Positions 54,394 through 63,023 of a DNA stretch of 64,000 bases are shown here, in pieces. The stretch is from an uncultured Desulfovibrio sp. (GTDB lineage: Bacteria; Desulfobacterota; Desulfovibrionia; Desulfovibrionales; Desulfovibrionaceae). Position 1 is the first letter of the stretch. Each line of letters starts with the position of its first letter. The notes below the pieces were generated by a model. The model saw only the letters and a list, made by a program, of their open reading frames with translations. It ran no database searches and was not told the DNA's origin. The stretch spans positions 248,001 to 312,000 of the forward strand of contig CAJXYU010000002.1 of assembly GCA_913063155.1 (NCBI GenBank). Reading direction: 5' to 3'. The position numbers and the translations under genes were made by a program.

Positions 54394-56423
54394 CAGGTCA
54401 TGTGAATTTTTTTTCTCCGATCCGCTTTTTTCCAAAGGTGACACGCGCAGCCCTTTTGGCGCTTCTGTGCCTTTTCCTGGCCTTGCCCACCTTTGCGGAG
54501 CAGGGGGAGCCGGATGTCTCCGCGCGGACCATCAGCATGGATTTCAAGAGCGTGGACATTCATGTGCTTATCAAGTTCGTAAGCGAACTGACTGGGCGCA
54601 ACTTCATTGTGGATAGGCGGGTGGAGGGCCGGATCAACGCCTATTCGCCATCCAAGCTTTCTTTGGAAGAAGCCTACAAGGCCTTTGAAACCATTCTCTT
54701 GGTGAATAATTTCGCCATCGTAACCACCCGTATTGACAATGAATACAAGATAGTTCCCATTGCGGAAGCCCGGCGGCAGGGACTGCCGGTCAAGGCCGGA
54801 CGGTACAGTGCAAAGGATGCCGGCGAAGAACTTATCACCCAGATCATACCGCTTAAGAACTCCAGCGCCCCGGAGCTGGCCAAGTTGCTGGTGAATATGA
54901 CCGACAAAAACGGTTTGGTGAATGTCTACGGCCCGACAAACACGTTGATAATCACTGCTCCGGCCTCCAATATCGCAAGCATTTTGGCGGTGGTGCGCGA
55001 GGTGGACAAAAGTTCCTACGCCACCCGTATGGAGACCTTCCCGCTGGCCTACGCGGATGCGACAGGTCTTGCGGCCAATATCTCCAAGATTATGACCACC
55101 AAGATTCAGGAAATGGAAAAGGTGGGGAAAAAGGCTTTGGCGCTGGTGCAGCCGGACAAACGCACCAACTCGGTTGTTGCGCTGGGCGATCCTGCCAGCC
55201 TGGAGATCATATCGGAGATGGTCGCTGCATTGGATATCCCCACGCCCAAGGGCAAGGACGACATTCATCTCGTGAACCTTGAAAACGCCGATGCAGAAGA
55301 CGTGGCCAAGATTCTCAACGACCTCATCTCTCGGCAGGTGGATAAAGAAGGTAAGGTCACCAAGTTGTCAAAGAATATCAAGGTAGTCGCCGACAAGGCG
55401 ACCAACAGTCTGATCATTACCGCCCGGCCCGACGAGTTCGATACGCTCAAGGGAACCATCGGCCAGCTGGATGTCCTGCGGAAGCAGGTTTATATTGAGG
55501 CTTTGATCATGGAGGTTTCCTCGGACGCCAGTTTCTCCTTTGGAGTCAACTGGGCCGCGGGGGGATCGGGGGGCGACACCTCGGGATTCGTTTCCAGCAA
55601 TACCGGGGGCGGTTCCATCACTCTGCCCAGCGATGCCGATTCCGGCACCATCGGGTTTCCGACCGGCGGGACCATCGGGGCCATACTGAACGATGCCATC
55701 AAGGTCGGCTCCGTGAGTTACAGCATCCAATCCATCATCAGCATTGCCGAGAGCAACAACGATTACAAGATTCTGGCCACTCCGCAGTTGTTGACGCTGG
55801 ATAATGAAAAGGCCAGCGTCAATGTGGTGGACAATATACCGTTCTCCACCCAGACTCAGACCTCCAATGTCAATTCGGACTATTCCTCGGTGAGCCTGGA
55901 TTACAAGGATGTGGGCGTCAAGCTGGAGATGACTCCGCATATCGGGGAACAAGGAACTTTGCGTCTGGAGGTCAAGCAGGAGGTCAGCCGGGTGGTGGAA
56001 AGCCTGGTCAAGTTGTCCGACAGCCAGAACGTCATCGCGCCCACCACAAAGAAGCGCGAAGTGGAGACGGTCATTCAGATGAGGGACAACCAGACCGCGG
56101 TCATCGCTGGCTTGCTCAACGAGGACTCGACCAAGGCAAAGTCAAAGGTGCCCGGCTTCGGCGACATCCCCTTGCTTGGGTGGTTGTTCAAGCAGAAGTC
56201 GGATACGGACAAGACCACCAACTTGCTTATTTTCATCACCCCCAGGATCATCGAGTCCTACGACGAATCGACCTCGCTGGCGCGCGCGAAGCGCAAGATG
56301 ATGCATGAGGTGAACCTGGGCAGCAACGGTCTCGGCGTTCCCAAAATGATCATGGCCGATCCGGTGCGGCCGGTGTTCATTAATCCCCGACAGAGTGGGG
56401 AAGGAAAGGAACCGGTACAGTGA
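54390..56423 (+). CDS. gspD: Type II secretion secretin GspD
   Basis: This 677-residue outer-membrane secretin has a signal peptide (about 15-37). N0 (RTISMDFKSVDIHVLIKFVS) and N1-N3 repeats follow, with TNTLIITAPASNI and TNSLIITARPDEFD. The secretin barrel (about 375-625) has VPGFGDIPLLGWLFKQK, the classic closing motif. The length is normal. ATG 54390 overlaps the gspC stop (ATGA). No pilotin gene gspS is visible, but the TPR lipoprotein is near. Confidence 0.95.
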   Translation: MTGHVNFFSPIRFFPKVTRAALLALLCLFLALPTFAEQGEPDVSARTISMDFKSVDIHVLIKFVSELTGRNFIVDRRVEGRINAYSPSKLSLEEAYKAFETILLVNNFAIVTTRIDNEYKIVPIAEARRQGLPVKAGRYSAKDAGEELITQIIPLKNSSAPELAKLLVNMTDKNGLVNVYGPTNTLIITAPASNIASILAVVREVDKSSYATRMETFPLAYADATGLAANISKIMTTKIQEMEKVGKKALALVQPDKRTNSVVALGDPASLEIISEMVAALDIPTPKGKDDIHLVNLENADAEDVAKILNDLISRQVDKEGKVTKLSKNIKVVADKATNSLIITARPDEFDTLKGTIGQLDVLRKQVYIEALIMEVSSDASFSFGVNWAAGGSGGDTSGFVSSNTGGGSITLPSDADSGTIGFPTGGTIGAILNDAIKVGSVSYSIQSIISIAESNNDYKILATPQLLTLDNEKASVNVVDNIPFSTQTQTSNVNSDYSSVSLDYKDVGVKLEMTPHIGEQGTLRLEVKQEVSRVVESLVKLSDSQNVIAPTTKKREVETVIQMRDNQTAVIAGLLNEDSTKAKSKVPGFGDIPLLGWLFKQKSDTDKTTNLLIFITPRIIESYDESTSLARAKRKMMHEVNLGSNGLGVPKMIMADPVRPVFINPRQSGEGKEPVQ

Positions 56424-58123
56424 TGGACGGCGTTTCTGTGAAGTCCGCCCTGGTTGCTGCCGGGTATGCCCAGGCCGAGGAACTGGACGAATTGATGGGC
56501 AAGGCCCGGGAGCAGGGCGTTGATCTAGGCGATCATCTTTTGGCGAAGGGGAGGCTGTCAGAATCCGATCTGGGGCGGCTTCATGCCGATTTTTATGGAT
56601 ACGGGTTCCTTGACCATATCGATCCCGACTGGATAGACGCAGAATTGGTCCGAAGCTTTCCCATTCACTATCTGAAGCGATTCAAGGTCATCCCTCTCAA
56701 GGATGGCAAGGGACGCAGATTCGTAGCTATGGGACGTCCCTCTTCTCTGGACGTAGTCAATGATATGGCCTTGGTTCTGAATACGTCGGGGCTGACGCCG
56801 GTGTTTTCCCCGATGGAAGCCGTGCTTGGGGCGGTGAATAAAGTCTTCGGCGAAATGGAGGAAAACCTGGAGGCCATTGAGGTTCTGGAAGGGGCTGACG
56901 TTAATTCGTTGGGCATGTTCGACGATGAGAAGATCGAGGATCTGCTGGATGACACCAGCGAGGCTCCGTTTATCAAGTTGGTCAACATGATTCTCTCCCA
57001 GGCGGTGCGCGCCAACGCCAGCGACGTGCATATCGAACCTTACAAAGATGTTTTACGCGTCCGGTTCCGGTTGGACGGTGTCTTGTACGACAAACATTCC
57101 ATCGCCAAGCGTTTTCACGCGGCTCTGGTGTCACGCATCAAGATCATGGCCAAGCTGGACATTGCGGAAAAAAGATTGCCTCAGGATGGTCGTATCGCTC
57201 TGACCCTGGGGAGCCGTCAGGTTGATTTGCGCGTCTCCTGTTTGCCCACCACCTTCGGGGAACGGGTTGTCATGCGCCTCTTGGAAAAAGACACCAGGAT
57301 TTTGAGTCTCTCCGAGTTGGGGCTTAACGAGCAGAATCTGGAACGCCTTCACCGGCTGGTGAATGTTTCCCATGGTATCATCCTTGTCACTGGTCCTACG
57401 GGCAGCGGCAAGACCACCTCTCTTTACGCCGTACTCAACCATATCAATTCTCCGGACAAAAACATCATGACCATCGAGGACCCCGTGGAGTATCAACTCG
57501 ACGGGATCGGTCAGATACAGGTCAACGCCAAAACCGGGCTGACTTTCGCCTCGGGGCTGCGCTCCATCTTGCGGCAGGACCCGGATGTGGTGCTCATCGG
57601 GGAGATCCGTGATTACGAGACTGCAGAGATCGCCATACAAGCCGCCCTTACCGGACATTTGGTCTTTTCCACTCTGCACACCAATGACGCCCCCAGCGCC
57701 GTGACCAGGCTTATTGACATGGGGGTGGAGCCCTTCTTGCTCTCCTCGGTGTTGCGGGCTGTGGTGGCCCAGCGGCTGGTGCGTCGCCTGTGCCCGGTGT
57801 GCCGGGAGGAATATGTGCCCAGTGAGCGGCAGCTGGCCATGGAGTTCGGCGGGTTCGGCGATGAATTCCGTAATGGAACCGCTTGGCGGGCTGCAGGCTG
57901 TGAGGCGTGCATGGGAACGGGGTATCGAGGCCGTATGGCTCTTTATGAGGTCATGGAGCCTTCGGAGGCCGTCAGGGCCATGATGCTCAATACGGCGGAC
58001 TCCAACCAAATTCGCAAGCGGGTCAAGGGTGAGGGTATGGAAACCCTGGTGCAGAATGGTTGCAGCAAGGCCAAAGCAGGCTTGACCACCCTGGCCGAAG
58101 TGCTGCGGGTGGCCAACGAATAG
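56423..58123 (+). CDS. gspE: Type II secretion ATPase GspE
   Basis: This 566-residue hexameric ATPase powers pseudopilus assembly. The N-terminal domain recruits it to GspL. Walker A GPTGSGKTTSLYAV is near 324, Asp box TIEDPVEY near 350, Walker B DVVLIGEIRD near 390 and the zinc-binding tetracysteine is CPVC...CEAC near 456-496. The ATG at 56423 shares bases with the gspD stop. It is the last gene of the operon and is followed by a terminator. Confidence 0.96.
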   Translation: MDGVSVKSALVAAGYAQAEELDELMGKAREQGVDLGDHLLAKGRLSESDLGRLHADFYGYGFLDHIDPDWIDAELVRSFPIHYLKRFKVIPLKDGKGRRFVAMGRPSSLDVVNDMALVLNTSGLTPVFSPMEAVLGAVNKVFGEMEENLEAIEVLEGADVNSLGMFDDEKIEDLLDDTSEAPFIKLVNMILSQAVRANASDVHIEPYKDVLRVRFRLDGVLYDKHSIAKRFHAALVSRIKIMAKLDIAEKRLPQDGRIALTLGSRQVDLRVSCLPTTFGERVVMRLLEKDTRILSLSELGLNEQNLERLHRLVNVSHGIILVTGPTGSGKTTSLYAVLNHINSPDKNIMTIEDPVEYQLDGIGQIQVNAKTGLTFASGLRSILRQDPDVVLIGEIRDYETAEIAIQAALTGHLVFSTLHTNDAPSAVTRLIDMGVEPFLLSSVLRAVVAQRLVRRLCPVCREEYVPSERQLAMEFGGFGDEFRNGTAWRAAGCEACMGTGYRGRMALYEVMEPSEAVRAMMLNTADSNQIRKRVKGEGMETLVQNGCSKAKAGLTTLAEVLRVANE

Positions 58124-58201
58124 TGCTCTGTTTTTTCATATGGAAAGGATTGCGTGGGGTAACTCCGCCAGGGGGATCGGTGCGGCGAGGAGAAACAAGA
58201 A

Positions 58202-58230
58202 AAGGGTTGTGATCTCAGATCGCAACCCTT
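58202..58230. terminator. Hairpin after gspE / beside the tRNA fragment
   Basis: AAGGGTTGTGAT (58202-58213) pairs with ATCGCAACCCTT (58219-58230) with one G-T pair, and GTTTCT follows. It can end gspE transcription; on the minus strand it would be the original terminator of the tRNA-Leu whose 3' end is duplicated at 58240. A similar hairpin follows the intact tRNA. Confidence 0.65.
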
Positions 58231-58239
58231 GTTTCTATC

Positions 58240-58260
58240 TGGTGCCGAAGAGAAGATTCG
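58240..58260 (-). repeat. Partial copy of tRNA-Leu 3' end (att-like site)
   Basis: These 21 bases are identical to 61129-61149, the 3' end (including CCA) of tRNA-Leu(CAG), and lie in the same orientation 2.9 kb away. Beyond this the copies agree with one inserted base for a few more positions, then diverge. The layout is that of a tRNA-targeted integration: intact tRNA on one side, 3' fragment on the other. Confidence 0.75.
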
Positions 58261-58521
58261 GAACTCTTCAGATTTCGGCGGCGTGGCAATATGTTGATTT
58301 TATTTAAGTATTTCTTTTTGGCGTGTTCTTCCTGTTTGATGAATGACCTAGCATTTTGACCAGGTTGAGGCAAGGGCTTGCTTTGAACGCATCGAGTTGT
58401 TCGGAAGGGAACGGCCGGCGTTGATCGGGGTGTTGGTTTTGGCCAGGTGTGACTTGAATAAAGCTACGAGAGTTGTATACTTGTTTTGAAATGTACGCTC
58501 ACTTTTGGCATTGGAGGGGGG
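58261..58521. other. AT-rich non-coding stretch inside the islet
   Basis: This lies between the tRNA fragment and the first islet gene. I see no supported gene or RNA. It probably carries the promoter for the gene at 58522. Confidence 0.5.
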
Positions 58522-59175
58522 ATGGCTGCGCCCGCTAGGATTATCATAAGTTTTTTGTTTTTTTGTTTCCTTTTTTCTGGAGTGGCTGTGGCTGACGATA
58601 TTGCCTGTAAATGTTCAACAGCTTTAGACCTTTTGGCGATAAAAATGCGGGCGGAACAGCCCAGTATAAGCACACATGCTATTACTGGGCACTCCGGGTT
58701 CGCGCTTATGCAAACGAAAGGGGATAAGAAAAAGTGTGAACCCGCGCGTGATATTTCAGGTTTGAAATATTGTCCTGCTGTTGGTGTCGATCAAGAGACT
58801 GTAGATTTGTATTTAAAGATATATCACGGTCTTATATCTGAAAAAGCTGCAACGGAAATTTCTAAATGCTATGCCGCTTTTTTTTATTATGCCGCTCCCT
58901 ATGAACAGAAGTATGGAAGGGGTGCAGGAGAAAAGTTGGGCTATATTTTTGGCAAAAAGGTTGGATCGGTAAGTAAAATATTGGGCTATACATTTCCACA
59001 AAGTGATTTTTCACATGAAGCTATTATGAAAAGAACCCTAAGTGAGTACCATGAGCTTCAAAAAAAAACAACAGAGGAAGCTAAAAAGGCTATCGAAACT
59101 TATTGTCATTATTGCCAAAAATATGAGTTGCCGATCAAGGAGATAATACAATCTGCTTGGGCTAATTCACAATAA
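58522..59175 (+). CDS. Secreted protein of unknown function (islet gene)
   Basis: This 217-residue protein has a hydrophobic signal (IIISFLFFCFLFSGVAVAD). The mature part has five or six cysteines (ACKC near the start, KKCEP, KYCP, SKCY, YCHYC near the end) and many charged helical segments. Codon use is AT-rich (many TTT, AAA, ATA), unlike the T2SS genes before it, which suggests transfer. GGAGGGGGG precedes the ATG. I recognise no family. It is followed 41 bases later by the GIY-YIG-like gene. Confidence 0.7.
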   Translation: MAAPARIIISFLFFCFLFSGVAVADDIACKCSTALDLLAIKMRAEQPSISTHAITGHSGFALMQTKGDKKKCEPARDISGLKYCPAVGVDQETVDLYLKIYHGLISEKAATEISKCYAAFFYYAAPYEQKYGRGAGEKLGYIFGKKVGSVSKILGYTFPQSDFSHEAIMKRTLSEYHELQKKTTEEAKKAIETYCHYCQKYELPIKEIIQSAWANSQ

Positions 59176-59216
59176 AACACCATTTGAAATAATGGAAAGT
59201 GTTTCTTGCAGGATGG

Positions 59217-59549
59217 ATGATGATGCTAGATACCAGTCAAATGCAGCCAATGAACTATGCGGACATCGTTAGTGATTTGACATTGTTTTTTCATAAGGGT
59301 GGTGGGACTCACAATGATTGGTTCGTGGGTATTGCTGCCGACCCGCAGGAAAGGCTTTTCGCACAACACAATCTAGGTTCCTGCGATGAGTCAACCTGTC
59401 GCGTCCTTTTAGCGGAAAGCTTTGCGGCTGCTGAGTGTGCAAAGAAATCCTTACTTGCTAAACCATTTGATCACGCCTCGAACAAAGATGATGGCGAGTC
59501 GTTGTATGTTTATCTTTATAAGAAGCAGCCTGGACTCACCATTCCATAG
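59217..59549 (+). CDS. Small GIY-YIG-like protein of unknown function (islet gene)
   Basis: This protein of about 110 residues has DWFVGIAADPQERLFAQHN near 35, which recalls the W-[YF]-x-G-I-x-x-D-P-x-x-R-L pattern of short uncharacterised proteins related to GIY-YIG, and a C-terminal ESLYVYLYKK. No nuclease activity should be assumed. The start is uncertain: GTG 59199, ATG 59217 or the next two ATGs. Confidence 0.6.
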   Translation: MMMLDTSQMQPMNYADIVSDLTLFFHKGGGTHNDWFVGIAADPQERLFAQHNLGSCDESTCRVLLAESFAAAECAKKSLLAKPFDHASNKDDGESLYVYLYKKQPGLTIP

Positions 59550-59730
59550 AGGTGGTTTGGGGGGGATGCTTCGTTCTGTTGAGCCGATCAGATTGTCAGG
59601 GGGAATGCAGCTTTTTGGGGTGAGGCCCTTGCGCGGCGATTTGTCGGGGTGATATGGTTGGTTGAGAAGTGGGTCTAAGAAACTGGACCACAGTTTAAGG
59701 TGGACGTAAGAAGCCTGAAGGAGGCTTTCG

Positions 59731-60018
59731 ATGTCCAGGAAAAGAAGAAGATTTACTGCCGAATTTAAGACCCGTGTAGCCCTCGACGCGCTGTCCGGGG
59801 AACAGGCCCTTTCCGAACTGGCCGCCAAGTATGGCGTGCATCCCAATCAGATTTCTCAGTGGAAGAGGCAAGCCAAGGAAGGCGTTGCCGCTTCATTTTC
59901 AGGCAAAGCTCAGAAAAACCAGCAGAGCGATGAGGCGCGGATCAAGGAGCTACACGCCAAGATCGGCCAGCTCACGGTGGAGAAGGATTTTTTGCAACAA
60001 GCCTTTGCAAAAATCTGA
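59731..60018 (+). CDS. IS3-family transposase OrfA
   Basis: This 95-residue HTH protein of the HTH_Tnp_1 type starts RRFTAEFKTRVALDALSGEQ. It has AAKYGVHPNQISQWKRQA as helix-turn-helix and a C-terminal leucine-zipper-like coil (IGQLTVEKDFLQQAF). AGGAGG precedes the ATG. Its end (GCAAAAATCTGA) contains AAAAA at 60009-60013, a plausible -1 slippage site for making the OrfAB fusion. Confidence 0.9.
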   Translation: MSRKRRRFTAEFKTRVALDALSGEQALSELAAKYGVHPNQISQWKRQAKEGVAASFSGKAQKNQQSDEARIKELHAKIGQLTVEKDFLQQAFAKI

Positions 60019-60895
60019 GCTGCGAGCGAAGGCGTGAGGTCGTCGATAAAGAGCATCCCATGCTCAGCGTGCGGCGACAATGCAGAATCCTTAAACTGCA
60101 ACGCTCAACGTACTATTTCAGCCTGTGGGCGAGTCCATGTACAATTTGTCGCTGATGAAACGCATCGACGAGTTGTTCATGGAATTGCCGTTCTTCGGCT
60201 CCCGACAAATGCGCAACATCCTGCGGGATGAGGGTCATCAGGTCGGGCGGGGTCGTGTGCGTCGCCTCATGCGTAAAATGGGACTGATGGCAATCTATCA
60301 AAAGCCGAGGACGAGCCAGCCGCATCCGCAGCACAAGAGGTATCCTTATTTGTTGCGCAATATGGCGATTACGAAGCCCAATCAGGTTTGGTGTGCCGAC
60401 ATCACGTATATCCCCATGAAACGCGGCTTCTTATACCTTGTGGCGATCATGGACTGGCACAGTCGGGCCGTCCTGTCGTGGAGGCTCTCAAACACGATGG
60501 ATGCTGATTTCTGCGTGTCTGCCTTGGAAGAAGCCCTGAATCGTTATGGGGTGCCGGAAATCTTCAACACCGACCAGGGATCACAGTTCACCAGCTACGA
60601 GTTCACAAGAACTCTCAGGGATGCCGGAGTCCGGATTTCAATGGATGGCCGTGGTCGTTGGATGGACAATGTGATGATTGAGCGGCTCTGGAAGTCGCTA
60701 AAATACGAATGTGTTTATCTGCGGGAACTGAAGACGGGCTCTGATCTACGGAATGCTTTGGTCTGGTGGTTTGACTTCTACAACAACCGCCGTCCTCACA
60801 AGACCTTTGACGGCATGAAGCCGATGGAGATATATCAGACGCGACCCAAGCCAGAGGGGGTACCCCCTCTGGCTTGGGCCCGCCAAGCAGCGTAG
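60006..60895 (+). pseudogene. IS3-family transposase OrfB, frameshifted
   Basis: The -1 frame after orfA encodes CERRREVVDKEHPML...QRSTYYFS up to 60122. The rest (PVGESMYNLSLMKRIDEL onward) is in another frame, from about 60122 to the stop at 60895. One missing C near 60120-60123 explains the switch. The integrase core is otherwise complete: [30 protein letters not shown] and ERLWKSLKYE carry the D-D-E triad. A GTG at 60125 could start a truncated protein. It is probably inactive. Confidence 0.75.
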
Positions 60896-60958
60896 CCCGT
60901 TAAACTGTCCACCTTAAAAGCGCTGCTCAATGGTCCAACAAAGTGACCCCACTTCTCA

Positions 60959-61087
60959 GAGCCTCTAAGCCTTTTCAAGGCTAAGACGCTCTAGTCGATT
61001 CCGGGTACTTTGACCCACCACTTTGACCCAGAGGGGTCAAATCACGCCGAAAAGACAAAAAACATGTAAGTTGCCGGATAAAAAAGA
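60959..61087. other. Short non-coding stretch between the IS and tRNA-Leu
   Basis: It contains small repeats: CACTTTGACCCA-like copies and the palindrome TTGACCC-AGA-GGGGTCAA near 61022-61039. No gene is seen. Confidence 0.45.
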
Positions 61088-61121
61088 AAAAGGTTTGCAG
61101 CTGTTTAGCCACAAACCTTTT
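61088..61121 (-). terminator. Terminator of tRNA-Leu
   Basis: AAAAGGTTTG (61088-61097) pairs with CAAACCTTTT (61112-61121). On the minus strand it ends with TTTTTCTTTTTT. It lies just downstream of the tRNA 3' end. Confidence 0.8.
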
Positions 61122-61128
61122 GATTTCT

Positions 61129-61149
61129 TGGTGCCGAAGAGAAGATTCG
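61129..61149 (-). repeat. tRNA-Leu 3' end, att-like direct repeat partner
   Basis: This is the tRNA-borne copy of the 21-bp repeat found at 58240-58260. It marks the right edge of the islet. Confidence 0.75.
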
Positions 61150-61215
61150 AACTTCCACGGTCGTTAAACCACATGGTCCTGAACCATGCGTGTCTACCAA
61201 TTCCACCACTTCGGC
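61129..61215 (-). tRNA. tRNA-Leu (anticodon CAG)
   Basis: On the minus strand it starts GCCGAAG (from 61215) and ends CTTCGGC-A-CCA at 61129, so the acceptor stem pairs and CCA is encoded. The anticodon arm is CATGG-TTCAGGA-CCATG, giving CAG. The long variable arm and the T-arm GGAAG-TTCGAAT-CTTCT fit a class II tRNA-Leu. The 87-base length is normal. Its 3' end is duplicated at 58240. Confidence 0.95.
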
Positions 61216-61272
61216 GTTCAGGAAGTGACTGTTTATACTCAGCCGTTTTGGATTGCAAGACTTTTTTTCAGA

Positions 61273-62604
61273 TTAACACCCGCAAGCGTCATCCTTTTTC
61301 CGGTCGTCCATGGGGACATAGGGCCTGCGGCGCTCACCTACATAGATCTGGCGCGGACGATGGATTTTTTCCGCTCCGGTGCGCCATGCTTCGTACCAAT
61401 GGGCGATCCAGCCGGGCATGCGGCCAATAGCGAACATCACCGGGAACATGTCCACCGGAATGTTCAGGGCGCGCAGGATGATGCCCGAGTAGAAATCCAC
61501 GTTGGGGTAGAGCTTGCGCGAGGTGAAGTATTCGTCGTTCATGGCCGTTTCCGAAAGCTCCAGGGCGATGGTCAGCAATTCGTCGTTGACGCCATTGGCT
61601 TCCAGCAGATCGTAAGCCGCCTTGCGCAGCAGTTTGGCGCGCGGGTCGAAACTTTTGTACACGCGGTGGCCGAAACCCATGAGCCGGATTTCCTTGCGTT
61701 TGGCCCGTTCGATGTAAGTCTTCACGTCGTCTTTGCCCGCACGGATTTCGTTGAGCATGGTCAGCACTGCCGAGTTCGCACCGCCGTGCAGTCTGCCCCA
61801 CAGGGCGCAGATGCCTGCGGAAACCGAGGCAAACAGGTTGGCCTGGGTGGACTGGACCATGCGGACCGTGGAGCAGGAGCAGTTCTGTTCATGGTCGGCA
61901 TGGAGCATGAAGAAGAGACTGAGCGCCCGCGTTTCCTCGGGAGTTGGCGTGTATTCACGATAGGGCTCCGAGAACATCATGTGCAGGAAGTTCTGGCAGT
62001 AGGTCAATTCCGGGTTGGGATACATGAAGGGAAGTCCCATGGACTTGCGGTAGGCCCAGGCTGCGATGGTGCGCACCTTGCTGATGATTTTGGCGGCCGC
62101 CAGCTTGAACTCCTCTTCGGTCTGGATTTCCAGAAGATCCGGGTGGTAGCAGCCCATGGCGTTGACCACAGCGGAAAGAATGGCCATGGGGTGTCCCTTG
62201 GACGGGAAACCTTCGAAATGGTGCCGGAGGTCTTCATGGAGAAGTTCATTGTCCGTGAGCAGCTGCCGGAAATCCTGGCGTTCCTCACGGTCCGGGAGTC
62301 TGCCGAAAATCAGCAACCATGCGGTTTCGATGAAGGAACCTCGGTTTTCCGCTATCTCTTCGATGGGATAGCCCCGGTAATGAAGCGCGCCTTCCTCGCC
62401 GTTGACGAACGTGACGGCGCTGGCGCAGGAACCGGTGTTGGCGTAGCCTGGGTCGTAGGTTATGTGGCCGGTCTCCTGGCGCAGGTTGGTGATGTCGATG
62501 GCGTGTTCCTTTTCGGTGCCGACGATTACGGGCAACTCATAGGTGGTGCCGTCCAGGATCAGGTAGGCGTTTTTGGTGGTCACGTCTTTACGTTCCTTCA
62601 ACAT
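61273..62604 (-). CDS. gltA: Citrate synthase (Si type)
   Basis: This 443-residue enzyme condenses acetyl-CoA and oxaloacetate. Seen: GYPIEEIAE near 78, HADHEQNCSCSTVRMV near 236, LHGGANSAVL near 273 (catalytic His), MGFGHRVYKSFDPRA near 312 and the terminal RPRQIYVGERRRPY. The length is normal for the type II hexameric or dimeric bacterial enzymes. Sulfate reducers often also have a Re-type citrate synthase; this one is clearly Si family. The start at ATG 62604 has GGAGG upstream. Confidence 0.95.
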   Translation of the reverse strand: MLKERKDVTTKNAYLILDGTTYELPVIVGTEKEHAIDITNLRQETGHITYDPGYANTGSCASAVTFVNGEEGALHYRGYPIEEIAENRGSFIETAWLLIFGRLPDREERQDFRQLLTDNELLHEDLRHHFEGFPSKGHPMAILSAVVNAMGCYHPDLLEIQTEEEFKLAAAKIISKVRTIAAWAYRKSMGLPFMYPNPELTYCQNFLHMMFSEPYREYTPTPEETRALSLFFMLHADHEQNCSCSTVRMVQSTQANLFASVSAGICALWGRLHGGANSAVLTMLNEIRAGKDDVKTYIERAKRKEIRLMGFGHRVYKSFDPRAKLLRKAAYDLLEANGVNDELLTIALELSETAMNDEYFTSRKLYPNVDFYSGIILRALNIPVDMFPVMFAIGRMPGWIAHWYEAWRTGAEKIHRPRQIYVGERRRPYVPMDDRKKDDACGC

Positions 62605-63023
62605 GGTTTTCCTCCATGATAGGCAATACGGTTGCGGACACGTGTCCGGCGGGCACTGTGTAAAAAAAATGAACTCGGCCCAGCGAGTATGGGATTGAAC
62701 CGCAATTGTTAAAGCAATCGCCCGGAATCGGGCTTCTCAACACAGGAGATGATTGTCTGGATATGATGCTCCCTGCATACATAGCAGATGTTCGAAAAAA
62801 GTCCAGTGAGAATATTATATAATGACGAATTTGTGAAAAAAGTGTTTTTGGATTCCAGGGGAACGCTTGAATGTCTGGCGTATGTTTAGAAATGCGAAGT
62901 TCAGTCCTTTTTGTTGCAAAAAAGTGGATTGAAATATGCCGTAGAACGTATTTTGGTGTTTGTAATGGCTGTTTTTGCTTCATATGTAGTAAGATTGTGC
63001 GAACTCGACCCTGGAGGCGGCGT
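62605..63023. other. Divergent promoter region of gltA and the AraC-type gene
   Basis: About 420 AT-rich bases. ATTATATAATG near 62812-62822 could hold a -10 box for gltA on the minus strand, with a poor -35. A frame starting at 62871 is the upstream open part of the AraC gene, without similarity. No other gene is seen. Confidence 0.5.

Larger units (their letters stand above)
59663..60958 (+). mobile_element. IS3-family insertion sequence
   Basis: About 1.3 kb with imperfect terminal inverted repeats: left TGAGAAGTGGGTC (from 59663) and right, on the minus strand from 60958, TGAGAAGTGGGGTC. TGGACCA and TTTAAGGTGGAC are also shared further in. It contains orfA and a damaged orfB. No clear target-site duplication is visible, so the insertion may be old or the ends have changed. 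Confidence 0.85.
58240..61149. mobile_element. Small tRNA-Leu islet (integrated element remnant)
   Basis: About 2.9 kb is bounded by the 21-bp tRNA-Leu 3' repeats. It holds two genes of unknown function with unusual base composition and one IS3-family element. No integrase gene remains, so it cannot move by itself now. The interpretation rests on the repeat, its position at a tRNA 3' end and the atypical content. Confidence 0.65.
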
